64,000 bases of DNA, taken from assembly GCA_035715725.1 (NCBI GenBank), contig DASTKT010000013.1, forward strand, positions 1 through 64,000, given 5' to 3'. Origin of the DNA: JADGGV01 sp035715725. GTDB taxonomy: Bacteria > Gemmatimonadota > Gemmatimonadetes > Longimicrobiales > RSA9. The notes under the pieces were generated by a model. The model was not told the origin of the DNA. It ran no database searches and saw nothing but the letters and a program-made list of their open reading frames with translations. Position numbers and translations under genes: made by a program. Shown here in pieces: positions 43,276-53,036 of this stretch (its first letter is position 1; every line of letters begins with the position of its first letter).

Positions 43276-44877
43276 ATGCGAAGAACGATGATGCCGCTCA
43301 ATCGGGTGCGCCTCGCGCTGCCGCTGCTCCTCGCGCCATGGCTGGCCGCGGCGCCGGAGGCCGCGGCGCAGGCGGCGCCGCTCCAGGGGATCGACGCGGA
43401 GGCCGCGCGGGCGCTGCGCACGTTCGAGGTGCCGGGGCTCGCCGTCGCCGTGGTGAAGGACGGGCGCGTGCTGCTGGCGAAGGGGTACGGCGTGCGGGAG
43501 CTGGGGAAGCCCGCGGCGGTGGACGAGAACACGGTGTTCCAGATCGCCTCGAACACGAAGGCGTTCACGACGGCGGCGCTCGGGATGCTGGTGGACGAGG
43601 GGAAGCTGAAGTGGGACGACCGGGTGATCGACTACCTGCCGTGGTTCCGGCTGTCGGACCCGTACGTCACGCGGGAGTTCACGATCCGGGACCTGCTGAC
43701 GCACCGGAGCGGGCTGGGGCTGGGCGCCGGGGACTTGCTCTGGCTGAACTCGGACTACAGCCGCGAAGAGATCGTGACGCGTCTGCGGGCGGTGCCGCCG
43801 GCGACGAGCTTCCGGTCGGCGTACGCGTACGACAACGTGCTCTACATCGCCGCCGGGGAGGTGGTCGCGGCCGCATCCGGGACGAGCTGGGACGACTTCA
43901 TCCGGGAGCGGATCTTCGGGCCGCTGGGGATGCGCACGGCGAGCACGAGCGTGAGCGCGCTCAAGCCGGGCGACGACGTGGCGGTGCCGCACGGCCGGAT
44001 CGACGGGAAGCTGCAGGTGGTCGCGCGGGACACGGTGGACAACATCGGACCGGCGGGCGGGATCAACGCGAGCGTGGCGGAGCTGGCGAGCTGGATGCGG
44101 GCGCAGCTCGACTCCGGCCGCGTCGCCGGGACGGGGCGGCGGCTCTGGACGGCGGCGCGGACGCGGGACTTCTGGACGGGCGTGACGATCATGCCGGTGG
44201 GCTCGGCGGCGCCCGGGCTGGAGGCGTACCAGGCGAGCTTCGCCGAGTACGGCCTCGGCTGGAACCTGCGCGACTACCGGGGGCGGAAGCTGGCCACGCA
44301 CACCGGCGGGCTGTCGGGGATGACGTCGCGGACGCTGCTGGTACCGTCCGAGCGGATCGGCATCGTGGTGCTGACGAACTCGGAGTCGCCGGCGTCGACG
44401 GCGCTGGCCTGGACGATCCTGGACCGCCTGCTGGGCGCGCCGCCGACGGACTGGATCGGCGGGTTCCGGGCCGCGGAGGTGAAGGGCGAGCGGGAGGCGG
44501 CGGAGGTGGAGCGGAAGGCCGCGGCGGCGCGGGCGGCGGACTCGAAGCCGTCCCTTCCGCTGGCGAGCTACGCCGGCCGGTATGAGGATGCGATGTACGG
44601 CGCGGCGGCGATCGCGAACGACGCGGGCGGGCTCGTGCTGCGCTTCAGCCACTCGCCGGCATTCACGGCGGACCTGGAGCACTGGCAGCACGACACGTTC
44701 GTGGCCCGCTGGCGGCGCAACAACATCCCGGATGCCTACGTCACGTTCGCGCTGAAGGCGGACGGCAGCATCGCCGGCTTCCGGATGGCGGCGGTCTCGC
44801 CGCTGGCGGACTTCAGCTACGACTACCAGGACCTGCACTTCGTGCCGGCGCCGGCCGCGCCGACGGCGGAGCGCTAG
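43276..44877 (+). CDS. Secreted serine beta-lactamase-like hydrolase (class C fold)
   Basis: 533 residues with a signal peptide (to about AAAQ, residue 34). Nucleophile motif SNTK (SxxK), YDN at the YxN position, and HTGGLSG as the KTG-like box. A C-terminal about 130-residue domain (SLPLASYAGRYEDAMYG...) is the DUF3471-type domain often attached to these esterase/peptidase relatives. Better called a penicillin-binding-protein-like hydrolase than a resistance enzyme. ATG at 43276 or 43288. Confidence 0.88.
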   Translation: MRRTMMPLNRVRLALPLLLAPWLAAAPEAAAQAAPLQGIDAEAARALRTFEVPGLAVAVVKDGRVLLAKGYGVRELGKPAAVDENTVFQIASNTKAFTTAALGMLVDEGKLKWDDRVIDYLPWFRLSDPYVTREFTIRDLLTHRSGLGLGAGDLLWLNSDYSREEIVTRLRAVPPATSFRSAYAYDNVLYIAAGEVVAAASGTSWDDFIRERIFGPLGMRTASTSVSALKPGDDVAVPHGRIDGKLQVVARDTVDNIGPAGGINASVAELASWMRAQLDSGRVAGTGRRLWTAARTRDFWTGVTIMPVGSAAPGLEAYQASFAEYGLGWNLRDYRGRKLATHTGGLSGMTSRTLLVPSERIGIVVLTNSESPASTALAWTILDRLLGAPPTDWIGGFRAAEVKGEREAAEVERKAAAARAADSKPSLPLASYAGRYEDAMYGAAAIANDAGGLVLRFSHSPAFTADLEHWQHDTFVARWRRNNIPDAYVTFALKADGSIAGFRMAAVSPLADFSYDYQDLHFVPAPAAPTAER

Positions 44878-44898
44878 TTCCCCTCCGAGGACACGCCG

Positions 44899-45867
44899 AT
44901 GACCGAGGCTTCGAGGGCCGGCCGGCGGACCCGACTCGCCGGGTACCTGTTCGCGCTGGGCGCCGGCGCGTTCTGGGGCACCACCGGACCGCTGAGCACG
45001 GCGCTGTACGCGGAAGGCGGCCAGCTCACCTCCGTCGGCTTCTGGCGGGTGTTGCTCGCGGTCCTCGGCTTCGCGGCGTACGGCCTGTTCCGGCGCGACC
45101 TCTGGCGTATGGACCGCAAGGGGTTGCTCGTCGTGGGGCTGTTGGGCGGGGCGCTGGTGGCGGTCTTCGAGGTCGCCTACCAGTACGCGATCGCCGGCGT
45201 GGGCGTGGCGCCCGCGGTCGCGCTGCTGTATACGGCGCCGGTGATCGTGGCGATCCTGGCGCGCGTGCTGCTCGGGGAGGCGCTCACGCCGCTCCGGCTG
45301 CTGCTGGCGGTGGCGGTCATGATCGGCGTCGCGCTGGCGGTGCGCGGCGGGCCGGAGGCCACGGCCGGACGGAGCCTGGTGGGGCCCTCGGCCCGGCTGA
45401 TCGGGATCGGCGGCGGGCTGCTCTCGGCGCTGTCGTACGCGGGGAGCACGCTGATGGCGCGCTGGGCCGTGCCGCGCTACGGCAGCGCGCGGGTGCTCTT
45501 CTGGGAGCTGCTCGGCGGCGTGGTCCTGCTCGCGGTGCTGCTCCCGCCGACGGGCCACCCGATCGCGGCGCCGGGCTCGACCGCCGGGTGGGTGTACGTC
45601 GCGGCGCTCGGTCTCGGCGCGGTCGTGCTGGCCAACTTCTGCTTCTTCGCGGGCGTGCGGCGGATCGACGCGGCGCCGGCGGCGGTCGCGGCGAGCGTGG
45701 AGCCGGTGGTCGGCGCGCTCCTCGCCCTGGCGCTCCTCGGCCAGGGGCTGACGCGGGGCGGCTGGATCGGGCTGGCCATGGTCGTGGCCGGCGTGGCGGG
45801 CGGCTATCGCGAGGAGGCGGAGGCGGCGGCGCCGCCGGCCGGCGCGGCCGCACCGGCCGGGGATTGA
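44899..45867 (+). CDS. EamA/DMT-superfamily transporter
   Basis: 322 residues, ten predicted spans in two EamA repeats (first AGAFWGTTGPLSTALYAEGG; second GLLSALSYAGSTLMARWAVPRYG). Drug/metabolite transporter of unknown substrate. It starts 21 bases after the hydrolase stop and is probably cotranscribed. Ends before a strong hairpin at 45996-46029. Confidence 0.9.
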   Translation: MTEASRAGRRTRLAGYLFALGAGAFWGTTGPLSTALYAEGGQLTSVGFWRVLLAVLGFAAYGLFRRDLWRMDRKGLLVVGLLGGALVAVFEVAYQYAIAGVGVAPAVALLYTAPVIVAILARVLLGEALTPLRLLLAVAVMIGVALAVRGGPEATAGRSLVGPSARLIGIGGGLLSALSYAGSTLMARWAVPRYGSARVLFWELLGGVVLLAVLLPPTGHPIAAPGSTAGWVYVAALGLGAVVLANFCFFAGVRRIDAAPAAVAASVEPVVGALLALALLGQGLTRGGWIGLAMVVAGVAGGYREEAEAAAPPAGAAAPAGD

Positions 45868-45995
45868 GGAGACGAACGCGCGAGCCGGACCGGATCGGAG
45901 TGGGGCTCGGGCCATCGCGGCCGACCGGTGCGCTGCGAGCGAGCCTCAGGGCGCCGGTCCGGCGGCCGTTCCAGGCGGGACCCAACGCCGAAACA

Positions 45996-46029
45996 CCGCG
46001 CCCCGGCCGTCTGCACGGCCGGGGCGCGG
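45996..46029. terminator. Bidirectional terminator hairpin
   Basis: A perfect 15-bp stem (45996-46010 with 46015-46029) and a CTGC loop, followed on the plus strand by TCGCGTTTT and on the minus strand by TGTTTCGG. Between the EamA gene and the converging M24 peptidase gene. Confidence 0.75.
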
Positions 46030-46042
46030 TCGCGTTTTCCGG

Positions 46043-47437
46043 TCATCGGACCAGGTGGAACGCCTCCTGACGGCGCAGCACCCAGTGACGGCTGCCATCG
46101 GCGTCGAGGAACGCGTCCTCCTCCAGCGCCATGCGCACGGGCTGGCCGCCCCATTCCGCGACCGGCGAGGTGGCCTGGAGCTCGATCGAGAACCAGCTGC
46201 TCGGGCGCACCGGGACCGCGCCGCGGCCGATGACGCCGTCCTGCCGGTCCCAGAGGCCGACGAGCGGGCCGGCGCCGTGGCCGTGGTCGCCGATGGGGTG
46301 CGTGTAGACGGAGCCGTCGATGCCGGCGGCGCGCATCGCCGCGAGGGAGGCGTGGAGCGCGTCGTCACCGGAGCGGCCGGGGACGAGGGCGTCCAGTACG
46401 ATGTCCTGCAGGCGGTTGGCGCGCCGGAGCGCGGCCTTGAGCCCCGCGGGCGCATCCGTCTCCCCGGCGCGCAGCACGTAGCCCATGTGCTGGGTGTCCG
46501 TGTTCAGGCCGAGCGCGGTGATGCCGAAGTCCACGTGAAGGACATCGCCGCGCTGGATGACGGGGCGGGCGGAGTCGGCCATCTCGACGCCGCGGCGCTG
46601 CACCTCGACGGAGGGGTGGAACCAGGTGCCGAGGCCGAGGTCGTTGACGCGCTGGCGCAGCCACCAGACGACGTCGTCCGTGGTCGTGGTGCCCGGCCGG
46701 ACGACCTGGCTGGAGAACGCCGTGGCGATGGTGGCGTGGACGAGCTCCATCATGCGACGGTAGGTCGGGAGCATCTCCGGGACGCGCTCGCCGAGGTAAT
46801 CGAGCGGGAGCCGCTCGCGGCGGACCACGCGGGCGGCGTAGACCGGGCCGAGCGCGTCCTTCATCTGCTCCCACTCGCCGACCGTGAGGCCGTCGGAGAA
46901 GGCGTGCGTGCGGGAGATGTCGACGGCGATGACCTTCGGGTCGCGGGCGCTCACGACGTCCGTGAGGAGCTTCCACTGCTCGGGGCCGAACGGCTCGGCC
47001 AGTCTGGCCGCGGCGCCGGCCACGCCGGTGCGCGCGTCGGGGTCGCGCACGACGTCGTAGAGCCCGCCCTGCGAGGTGCCGCCGATGGCGATCCGCTCCA
47101 CCCCGGCAGACGCGCCGCGATCGAAGAAGACGTAGATCGTGCGGCGCCGCGCGGCGAGCGTGGTGGGCGCGACCAGCGCGCGGAAGACCGGGTCCTCGTT
47201 GTACTCGCGCATCGGCACGATCCACATGTCGACGCCGTTCTCGCGCATGACGTGCGGGAGCACGCGCTCGAGCCGCAGCCGCAGCCACTCCTGCTGGAGC
47301 GCGGCCTGCTCGCGGAGCGTGCCGAGCGGCCGGAGCGAGTCGGCGGAGAGCGGCGGAGCGGCGGCCGGCGCCTGCGCCTGGATCGGCGCGGCGGCGACGG
47401 CCGCGAGCAGCAGCGCGGAGCGGAGCGGTCGGAGCAT
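46043..47437 (-). CDS. Secreted M24-family metallopeptidase (Xaa-Pro-like)
   Basis: 464 residues; signal peptide to about AQA (residue 22). The pita-bread metal ligands appear in order: VDFGI, NTDTQH (Asp pair), GDHGHG (His), FSIELQ (Glu) and ALEEDAF (Glu). An N-terminal creatinase-like domain precedes them. Creatinase/prolidase-like secreted enzymes of this type probably trim proline-containing peptides; the substrate is not determined. Confidence 0.88.
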   Translation of the reverse strand: MLRPLRSALLLAAVAAAPIQAQAPAAAPPLSADSLRPLGTLREQAALQQEWLRLRLERVLPHVMRENGVDMWIVPMREYNEDPVFRALVAPTTLAARRRTIYVFFDRGASAGVERIAIGGTSQGGLYDVVRDPDARTGVAGAAARLAEPFGPEQWKLLTDVVSARDPKVIAVDISRTHAFSDGLTVGEWEQMKDALGPVYAARVVRRERLPLDYLGERVPEMLPTYRRMMELVHATIATAFSSQVVRPGTTTTDDVVWWLRQRVNDLGLGTWFHPSVEVQRRGVEMADSARPVIQRGDVLHVDFGITALGLNTDTQHMGYVLRAGETDAPAGLKAALRRANRLQDIVLDALVPGRSGDDALHASLAAMRAAGIDGSVYTHPIGDHGHGAGPLVGLWDRQDGVIGRGAVPVRPSSWFSIELQATSPVAEWGGQPVRMALEEDAFLDADGSRHWVLRRQEAFHLVR

Positions 47438-47554
47438 CGACGGGACTCCCGGGTCGAGGCGGTGGACGGGTCGGCGTGAAGGCCCGACCGGGAAGGTAGA
47501 CCGCCGGCGAGGCCGCGGGGAGGGGGCCGGCCGGATGGGCACTGCGAAAACGGA

Positions 47555-47591
47555 GACGGGGTGGAGCCGAGGATCTCGGCTCCACCCCGTC
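47555..47591 (-). terminator. Terminator of the TPR gene
   Basis: A perfect 16-bp stem (47555-47570 with 47576-47591) with a 5-base loop. On the minus strand it is followed by a T-rich tail (GTTTTCGC), 36 bases after the stop of the TPR gene. The best-formed intrinsic terminator in the window. Confidence 0.85.
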
Positions 47592-47626
47592 CTTGCGCCA
47601 GGGCGACGGAGCGCCCGGGCGGCGCG

Positions 47627-49399
47627 TCAGCCGCGCGCCTTGCCCACGGCCTTGATGTACTGGTTGGCGTAGCTCGTCATCTGGTCGATCTGCGACCGGA
47701 TGCCGGACTGCTGGGCGGCGTACGCGTCGCTCTGGCCGAAGTAGCCGAGCGCCCGGCGGAACAGGTCCGCGGCGGCCGAGGACGGCTTGCTCGGGTTCTT
47801 CTTCGCCAGCTCGGCGGCGCGCTGGAAGTAGACGTAGCCCGTGAAGAAATTGGCCATCGCCTTCGTGGCGGGCGTCTCGGCCAGGTCGCGGACGACGGCG
47901 AAGTGCTGGAGCGCGGCGTCGTACTGGCCCTTCTGGAAGTTCGTGTAGCCGGCGCCGAAGACGACCTTGGCGGCGTCGTCGCCCTGCACCGTGCCGCGCT
48001 GGATGGCCTGCTGGAGCGCGGCCTTCGCCTCGTCGAGGCGCCCCTTCTCGAGCAGGATCTGCCCCTTCTTGGCGTAGATGGGCGACGCCTTCGCCGTATC
48101 GTACTTGGCGGCGGTGTCGAGGGCCGCGAGCGCCTGGTCGGTCTGGCCGATCCCGCTCAGCGCGTCGGCGTAGACGGACCACGCGCCGGCGTCCTTCGGC
48201 TTGGCCGCGACCATCTTGCGGCCGATCTCGACGGCCTGCGCGGACTGGCCCCTCCGGTTCAGAAGGATGACCATGTTGCGCAGCACCGAGGAGTCGGTGG
48301 CCGTGTCCGCCTTGGCGTAGAGCTTCTGGTAGTAGCCGAGGGCGAGGTTGTAGAGCGAGTCGGCCTTCGCGGGCGGCTTTGCGTCCGGTGCGCCGTTCGC
48401 ACGCGCGTCGGTCTCGAGCTTCTGCGCGGCCTGCAGCGCGTAATGGCCGGCGTACATGAAGATGTCCGGCGGCGTGGAGTCACCCTTGATGCCGCCCTCC
48501 ATGATCTGGCGCGCGGCGTCGGGGTTGCCGGCCTTGGCCGCCTCGTTCGCGATGGTCACGCGGACGCTGACGTCACCCGGGTTGAGCTCGAGGTACTGGT
48601 TGAAGTACTGGAGCGACTCCTCGGACTTGCCCAGGCGCGCGGCGAGGACGCCGGCCATGCGGAGCGCATCGGTGTTCGTCGCGTTGATCTTGAGCGCCTC
48701 CTGGACGGAGGCGTAGGCCGCCCCGAGCGAATCCGGGCTGATCTCGAGGAGCGCGCGCGCCTTGCCGTAGTAGGCGGCGGCGGTCGGGCTCACCTGCAGC
48801 GCCTTGTTGCAGTTCTCGAGCGCGTTCTGCCACTGCGAGCTGCCCAGGTACTCGTTGCAGAAGGCGAGGAGCTGGATCTGGTTCACGTAGCTCTCGAACG
48901 CGGAGAAGATCTTGCCGGCCGCGTCCGCGGGCGTCGAGGCGACGAACGGCTGGACCTCGAACGTCTCGCCCGTGCGCGCGCCGACGAAGCTGGCCTTCAC
49001 GTTCATCCCGCCGGAGGCCGGCTCGTAGGAGCCGCACATGACGAGCTCCGCCCCCATCTGCACCGCGAGCTGGCGGCTCTTGATGCAGTCGAGGTCGTCC
49101 TCCTTCAGCTTGTACTTCCGGAGGTTGTCCTTGAGGTCGTTCTTCGATACGGAGATGTGACGGGGCAGCTTGTCGATGGACTTGCGCATCGCGTCGGCGA
49201 CGTCTTTGCCGAAGCCGTCCGGTGCGTTGGCGGCATGCTCGAGATTGGGCACGAGCACCTGGTAGCGGCTGCCGGTCTGCGTCGCCTGCCCCGGTTGCTG
49301 CTGCGCCTGCGCGGTCCCGGCCGACGCGAGCGCGGCCGCAGACGCGAGGCCCAGCGTGACGGCGAGAGCGAGCCGCTGGTTCGATCGCCTAAGCTGCAT
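47627..49399 (-). CDS. Periplasmic TPR-repeat protein
   Basis: 590 residues with a signal peptide (to about AQA, residue 33). Residues 45-165 form a domain with SRYQVLVPNLEHA and MGAELVMCGSYEP, then about ten tetratricopeptide repeats, e.g. ALENCNKALQVSP, SLQYFNQYLELNPG and ALAALDTAAKY. Scaffold-type protein with no catalytic residues. GGGAG lies ten bases before ATG. Homologues in the same phylum are of similar form, but I assign no function. Confidence 0.85.
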   Translation of the reverse strand: MQLRRSNQRLALAVTLGLASAAALASAGTAQAQQQPGQATQTGSRYQVLVPNLEHAANAPDGFGKDVADAMRKSIDKLPRHISVSKNDLKDNLRKYKLKEDDLDCIKSRQLAVQMGAELVMCGSYEPASGGMNVKASFVGARTGETFEVQPFVASTPADAAGKIFSAFESYVNQIQLLAFCNEYLGSSQWQNALENCNKALQVSPTAAAYYGKARALLEISPDSLGAAYASVQEALKINATNTDALRMAGVLAARLGKSEESLQYFNQYLELNPGDVSVRVTIANEAAKAGNPDAARQIMEGGIKGDSTPPDIFMYAGHYALQAAQKLETDARANGAPDAKPPAKADSLYNLALGYYQKLYAKADTATDSSVLRNMVILLNRRGQSAQAVEIGRKMVAAKPKDAGAWSVYADALSGIGQTDQALAALDTAAKYDTAKASPIYAKKGQILLEKGRLDEAKAALQQAIQRGTVQGDDAAKVVFGAGYTNFQKGQYDAALQHFAVVRDLAETPATKAMANFFTGYVYFQRAAELAKKNPSKPSSAAADLFRRALGYFGQSDAYAAQQSGIRSQIDQMTSYANQYIKAVGKARG

Positions 49400-49721
49400 G
49401 TCCACGGTCTCCCACGATGAAGAATGAGTCGGGGCCGCGCACACGACCCCCCGGGGGATACTGCTAACCCACGCACATACAAAAGGTTCGCGCCGGTGCC
49501 CGGATGCGGCCGGGCGCCTGCTGGTACGGCCTATTGTCGGAGCAAGACTGCTCGCCTGTGCGGAGGGTCCAAGTGTATCCGGTGGCCTGCGGCTTGGCAA
49601 GTCTCGCGCCGTGCGCCGCGAGGGGGGCGGCCGGCGGGCGCGCGGGCGCCGGCGCCGCGTACACGCGGAGCCGGGCCGCATCGCTGTCGGTCGGCGCGGA
49701 GTCCGGCTGGCGGGCGGGCGG
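49400..49721. other. Intergenic region, no supported gene
   Basis: 322 bases between the TPR gene start and the AI-2E gene stop, both on the minus strand. The 60 bases just upstream of the TPR gene are AT-richer (ACATACAAAAGG), as expected of a promoter, but no clean -35/-10 pair with 17-base spacing is evident. The far part is GC-rich and repeats nothing. Confidence 0.5.
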
Positions 49722-50819
49722 TCAGCCGCCGGGCTCCGGGGCGGCGAGGGCGGCCGGCGGGCGCGGCCGGATCGCCGCGGGCCCGGCGTCGCCGACCGTG
49801 CCGAGGAGGACGGCGATCCAGCGGAGCTGATCGCTCTGCTCGAGCACGATCTTGATCGCCATGGTGAGCGGGACGGACAGGAGCAGTCCGGCGGGTCCCC
49901 AGAGCCAGCCCCAGAAGATGAGGGACAGGAAGACGACGAGGGTGGAGAGGCCGAGCTTCCGCCCGAGGAAGTGGGGCTCGAGGATGCTGCCGAGGAGGAT
50001 ATGGACGGCGAAGTAGCCGGCGAGGAGGAGGAGCGCGCGCCCCGGGCCGTTGGCCAGCAGGGCGAGCGCGACGGGCGGGAGCACGGAGATGGCGCCGCCG
50101 ACGTTCGGCACGTAGTTGAGCGCGAAGGCGAGCATCCCCCAGAGGAGCGGGAAGTCGATGCCGAGCGCCCAGATGAGCAGGCCCATCAGGATCCCGGTCG
50201 CGAGGCTGACGAGGGTCTTGATGGTGAGGTAGTGGAAGACCTCCTCGGCCACGCGCTCGAAGCGGCCGAGGTCGGTTCCGCCGCTGGCGACGATGCGCCG
50301 GACCTTCTCCGGGAAATGGATGCTCTCGGCGAGGACGAGGACGATGATGAGGAAGATGAGGAGCGTGCGCTCGAGGATCTCGACGGCGGCGCGGACGACG
50401 GTGCCGACCACGCTCACGATGCGGCCGGCATCGAGCAGCTCCGCCGCGGAGGTGCTCGGCACGGCGATGCGGTGCGCGGCCAGCCAGCCGACGACCGCGG
50501 CCTGGAGCACCTGCACGCGGGCGACGTAGCGGGGGAGCGCGTCGCGGACGTCGGCGACGGAGCCGCTGGCGACGAGCGCGAAGGCGCCGAGCGCGACGAA
50601 GGCGATGACGATCACCGTGAGGATCGCGAGCGAGGTCGGCATGCGGCGTCGCTGGAGCCAGCGCAGCAGCGGCAGGAGCACGAGGGCCAGGAAGAACGCG
50701 AGCGTGATGGGCACGAGGATGCCGGCCGCCGCCTTCAGCCCCGCGATGACGATCACGAGCGAGGCGAGGACGACGGGGAGCGGCGCGCTGCGCCGGGAAT
50801 CGACTCGGGTGGCGTCCAT
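49722..50819 (-). CDS. AI-2E/PerM-family membrane transporter
   Basis: 365 residues, about eight spans, two N-terminal hydrophobic segments, a central about 140-residue soluble stretch and the AI-2E-family C-terminal part (LLWGMLAFALNYVPNVGGAISVLPP, ILLGSILEPHFLGRKLGLS). The ATG at 50819 follows a non-coding stretch; an upstream in-frame start would add a basic extension without support. Members export small molecules or ions; the substrate here is unknown. Confidence 0.88.
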   Translation of the reverse strand: MDATRVDSRRSAPLPVVLASLVIVIAGLKAAAGILVPITLAFFLALVLLPLLRWLQRRRMPTSLAILTVIVIAFVALGAFALVASGSVADVRDALPRYVARVQVLQAAVVGWLAAHRIAVPSTSAAELLDAGRIVSVVGTVVRAAVEILERTLLIFLIIVLVLAESIHFPEKVRRIVASGGTDLGRFERVAEEVFHYLTIKTLVSLATGILMGLLIWALGIDFPLLWGMLAFALNYVPNVGGAISVLPPVALALLANGPGRALLLLAGYFAVHILLGSILEPHFLGRKLGLSTLVVFLSLIFWGWLWGPAGLLLSVPLTMAIKIVLEQSDQLRWIAVLLGTVGDAGPAAIRPRPPAALAAPEPGG

Positions 50820-50957
50820 GCGGTACCGGTGCGCGGGTGGGGTGGCGGCGTGGCGGCCTCGACGTTGCACGAGGATCGGAGGGAACGCGGCGGCGCCGCA
50901 AGGGGCGCGTCGCCGGCGGGGCAAAGCGCGGGGCACGGTCCTCACGGAGCGGAGCGT

Positions 50958-51470
50958 ATGCACGAGGAGCGGAACGAGCGGGCCGGCGCGGCACTCGGCG
51001 CGCTGGAGCGGTATCGGCGTGAAGCCGACGCGGACGGGACGCCGGCCGAATGCCTGCTGGCGGGCATGCGTCGCCTGGAGGCGGACCGGCTGGGGCGGCG
51101 GCGCGCCGAGCTGGTCGGCCGCGCGGTCCGGGAGGGCGGCCTCGAGTGGGCCGAGGCCGAGCAGATCTACGCGGTCTCGGAGGAGGAGGGGCTGGATCCG
51201 GCCTTCGCGTTCCAGCTCGTCGGCTGCGGGGTCGGCGTCCGCTGGCCCGGGGACGCGCCGCTGGCCGCCACCACGCTGGACGCCGAGGTCCCGCCGGAAT
51301 GGGTGGCGCCCCCGACGACGACGCCGGCGACGCCGGAGTCCGCGCGCCGGGAGTGGCGGCTGCGAGCGAGCTTCCGGCGGCTGCGTCGCCTGCTGGAGGA
51401 GCGGAAGACGCCCGAGGACGCGCTGCTGGCGTTCGTGGACGAGCCGGACGTCGACGCGTCCGGTTATTAG
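50958..51470 (+). CDS. Hypothetical protein
   Basis: 170 residues, helical, rich in Arg, Glu and Ala (RREADADGTPAECLLAGMRRLEADRLGRRRAELVGR), no membrane segment or signal. A GGAG ribosome site lies shortly before the ATG. Its last 4 bases overlap the last 4 of the converging NuoL-like gene. No family recognised. Confidence 0.65.
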   Translation: MHEERNERAGAALGALERYRREADADGTPAECLLAGMRRLEADRLGRRRAELVGRAVREGGLEWAEAEQIYAVSEEEGLDPAFAFQLVGCGVGVRWPGDAPLAATTLDAEVPPEWVAPPTTTPATPESARREWRLRASFRRLRRLLEERKTPEDALLAFVDEPDVDASGY

Positions 51471-52996
51471 CGGCGGGCGCGCAGGGCGGACCGCGGCTCA
51501 GGGGCCGGCGGCGCAGCGTCTCCGGCGGGCGCGGCGGCGCGCGTGCGGTGGCGGTGCCAGAGCCACGTCCCGGCGCCGGCGAGGGCGACGAGGACGGTGG
51601 CGAGGATCGCGACGAGGCCGGCGAGGCGGCCGAGGCGGAGCGCCGCGTCGAGCGCGGAGGTCAGCCGGTTGGAGCGCAGGACGGTGACGAGCGCGCCGGC
51701 GGGCCCGGAGACGGCGATGAGGCCGACGACGGGCGCGAAGCCGAGGCCGAGCGCGAGGATGGCCAGGGCGTGGAGCGGGACGCGCCGCGGGCTGGACACC
51801 TCGACCGCATCCTCGGTCCCGGCGCCGGTCGCCGGGCCGAGGAAGACGCGGCGATACAGGCGGAAGAGGGTGCGGACGGCCTCGATGTCGGCGATGGCGA
51901 GGCCGGCGAGGGCGGCGATGGCGGCGACGCGCGCGGGGAGCGCACCCGTGATCGCGAGCGTGAGTAGCGCGGCGTAGAGCAGGAGCTGGGGCGCGAAGGC
52001 GGCGCCGGGCGGCAGGCCCGCGGCGGAGATGGCGCCGACGGCGAAGCCGAAGCCGGTGTCGCGCATGCGGCGGGCGAGGCCGCCGAGCGCGTCGAGGTAG
52101 GTGGTGCCGGTGGCGTGGCGGACGGCGTCGCTCGCGAGGAGGAGGAGCGGCTGGTAGACGGCGAAGGCGAGCAGCTGGAGCGCGGCCGCGGCGAAGCCGA
52201 GGAACGCGATGCCGACGTGATGGACGGCGAGGCCGACGAGGCCGACGCCGGCGGCGAGGAGGAGCAGGCCGGCGCCGCGGAAGGCGGAGCGGGCGAGGAT
52301 GCGGCGGAGCTCCCACTCCTGGCGGGCCCAGGGCATGGCGCGGAGCGCGAGGAGGAGTCCGATCGCGGCCACGCCGGCGCCGACCCAGATCGGCGGGAGC
52401 GTGACGAAGCCGATGGCGCGGAAGAGCCCGAAGAGCCCGATCCCGGCGAGGACGACGGAGGCGAGCGCGGCGCCGGACGCCGTGGTGCGGTGGCGCTCGG
52501 CAAGCCCGGGCGCGGAGGCGACGGCGGTGACGCCGATCGTGAGCGCGAGGAGGCCGCCCGTGGTCGGATCGGCGGCGAGGCGGCGCGCGTCGGGCGGGAG
52601 GATGCCGAGGATGGCGGGCCGCAGGAACGCGAGCAGCAGGCCGGCCACGACGAGGAGGAGCGCGGAGCCGAGCCAGGTGGGGCGGCGGCCGCCGCGCGCC
52701 TCGGCGGCGGCGAACACGCCGGTCGGCACGGCGGCGGCGCACAGGGCGAGGAGGACGAGGCCGGCGAGCGGGTCGAGCTCGAGCCGGAGCGGCGTCGCGG
52801 CCGCGGGGAGCGGGAGCGCGACGAGGCGGCCGCCGTAGAGGATGCGGCCGGCGGCGACGGCGCCGAGTGCTCCCCCGCCGACGCGGCCGGCGGCGCCGAC
52901 GGGCGCGGCGAACGCCGACCAGCGGCGGAGCGCCGAGGCCAGGAAACCGGTCGCGAGCAGGATGACCGAGGCGGCCAGCAGCAGCAGCGTCGTCAT
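51467..52996 (-). CDS. NuoL/HyfB-like membrane protein, apparently degenerate
   Basis: 509 residues, about 14 spans, resembling the antiporter-like subunits of complex I and hydrogenase-4. The region TYLDALGGLARRMRDTGFGF...AISAAGLPPGAAF matches the family. The proton-path Lys normally in an HxxFKALLFL motif is replaced: the sequence is AVYQPLLLLASDAV. No other nuo/hyf/mrp gene is adjacent, so an antiporter or assembled-complex role is doubtful. It starts 40 bases after a chemoreceptor gene. Confidence 0.75.
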   Translation of the reverse strand: MTTLLLLAASVILLATGFLASALRRWSAFAAPVGAAGRVGGGALGAVAAGRILYGGRLVALPLPAAATPLRLELDPLAGLVLLALCAAAVPTGVFAAAEARGGRRPTWLGSALLLVVAGLLLAFLRPAILGILPPDARRLAADPTTGGLLALTIGVTAVASAPGLAERHRTTASGAALASVVLAGIGLFGLFRAIGFVTLPPIWVGAGVAAIGLLLALRAMPWARQEWELRRILARSAFRGAGLLLLAAGVGLVGLAVHHVGIAFLGFAAAALQLLAFAVYQPLLLLASDAVRHATGTTYLDALGGLARRMRDTGFGFAVGAISAAGLPPGAAFAPQLLLYAALLTLAITGALPARVAAIAALAGLAIADIEAVRTLFRLYRRVFLGPATGAGTEDAVEVSSPRRVPLHALAILALGLGFAPVVGLIAVSGPAGALVTVLRSNRLTSALDAALRLGRLAGLVAILATVLVALAGAGTWLWHRHRTRAAAPAGDAAPPAPEPRSALRARR

Positions 52997-53036
52997 CGGT
53001 TGCGCCTCTCGGGGTTGCGCCGTGGGCCGCGCCGCC

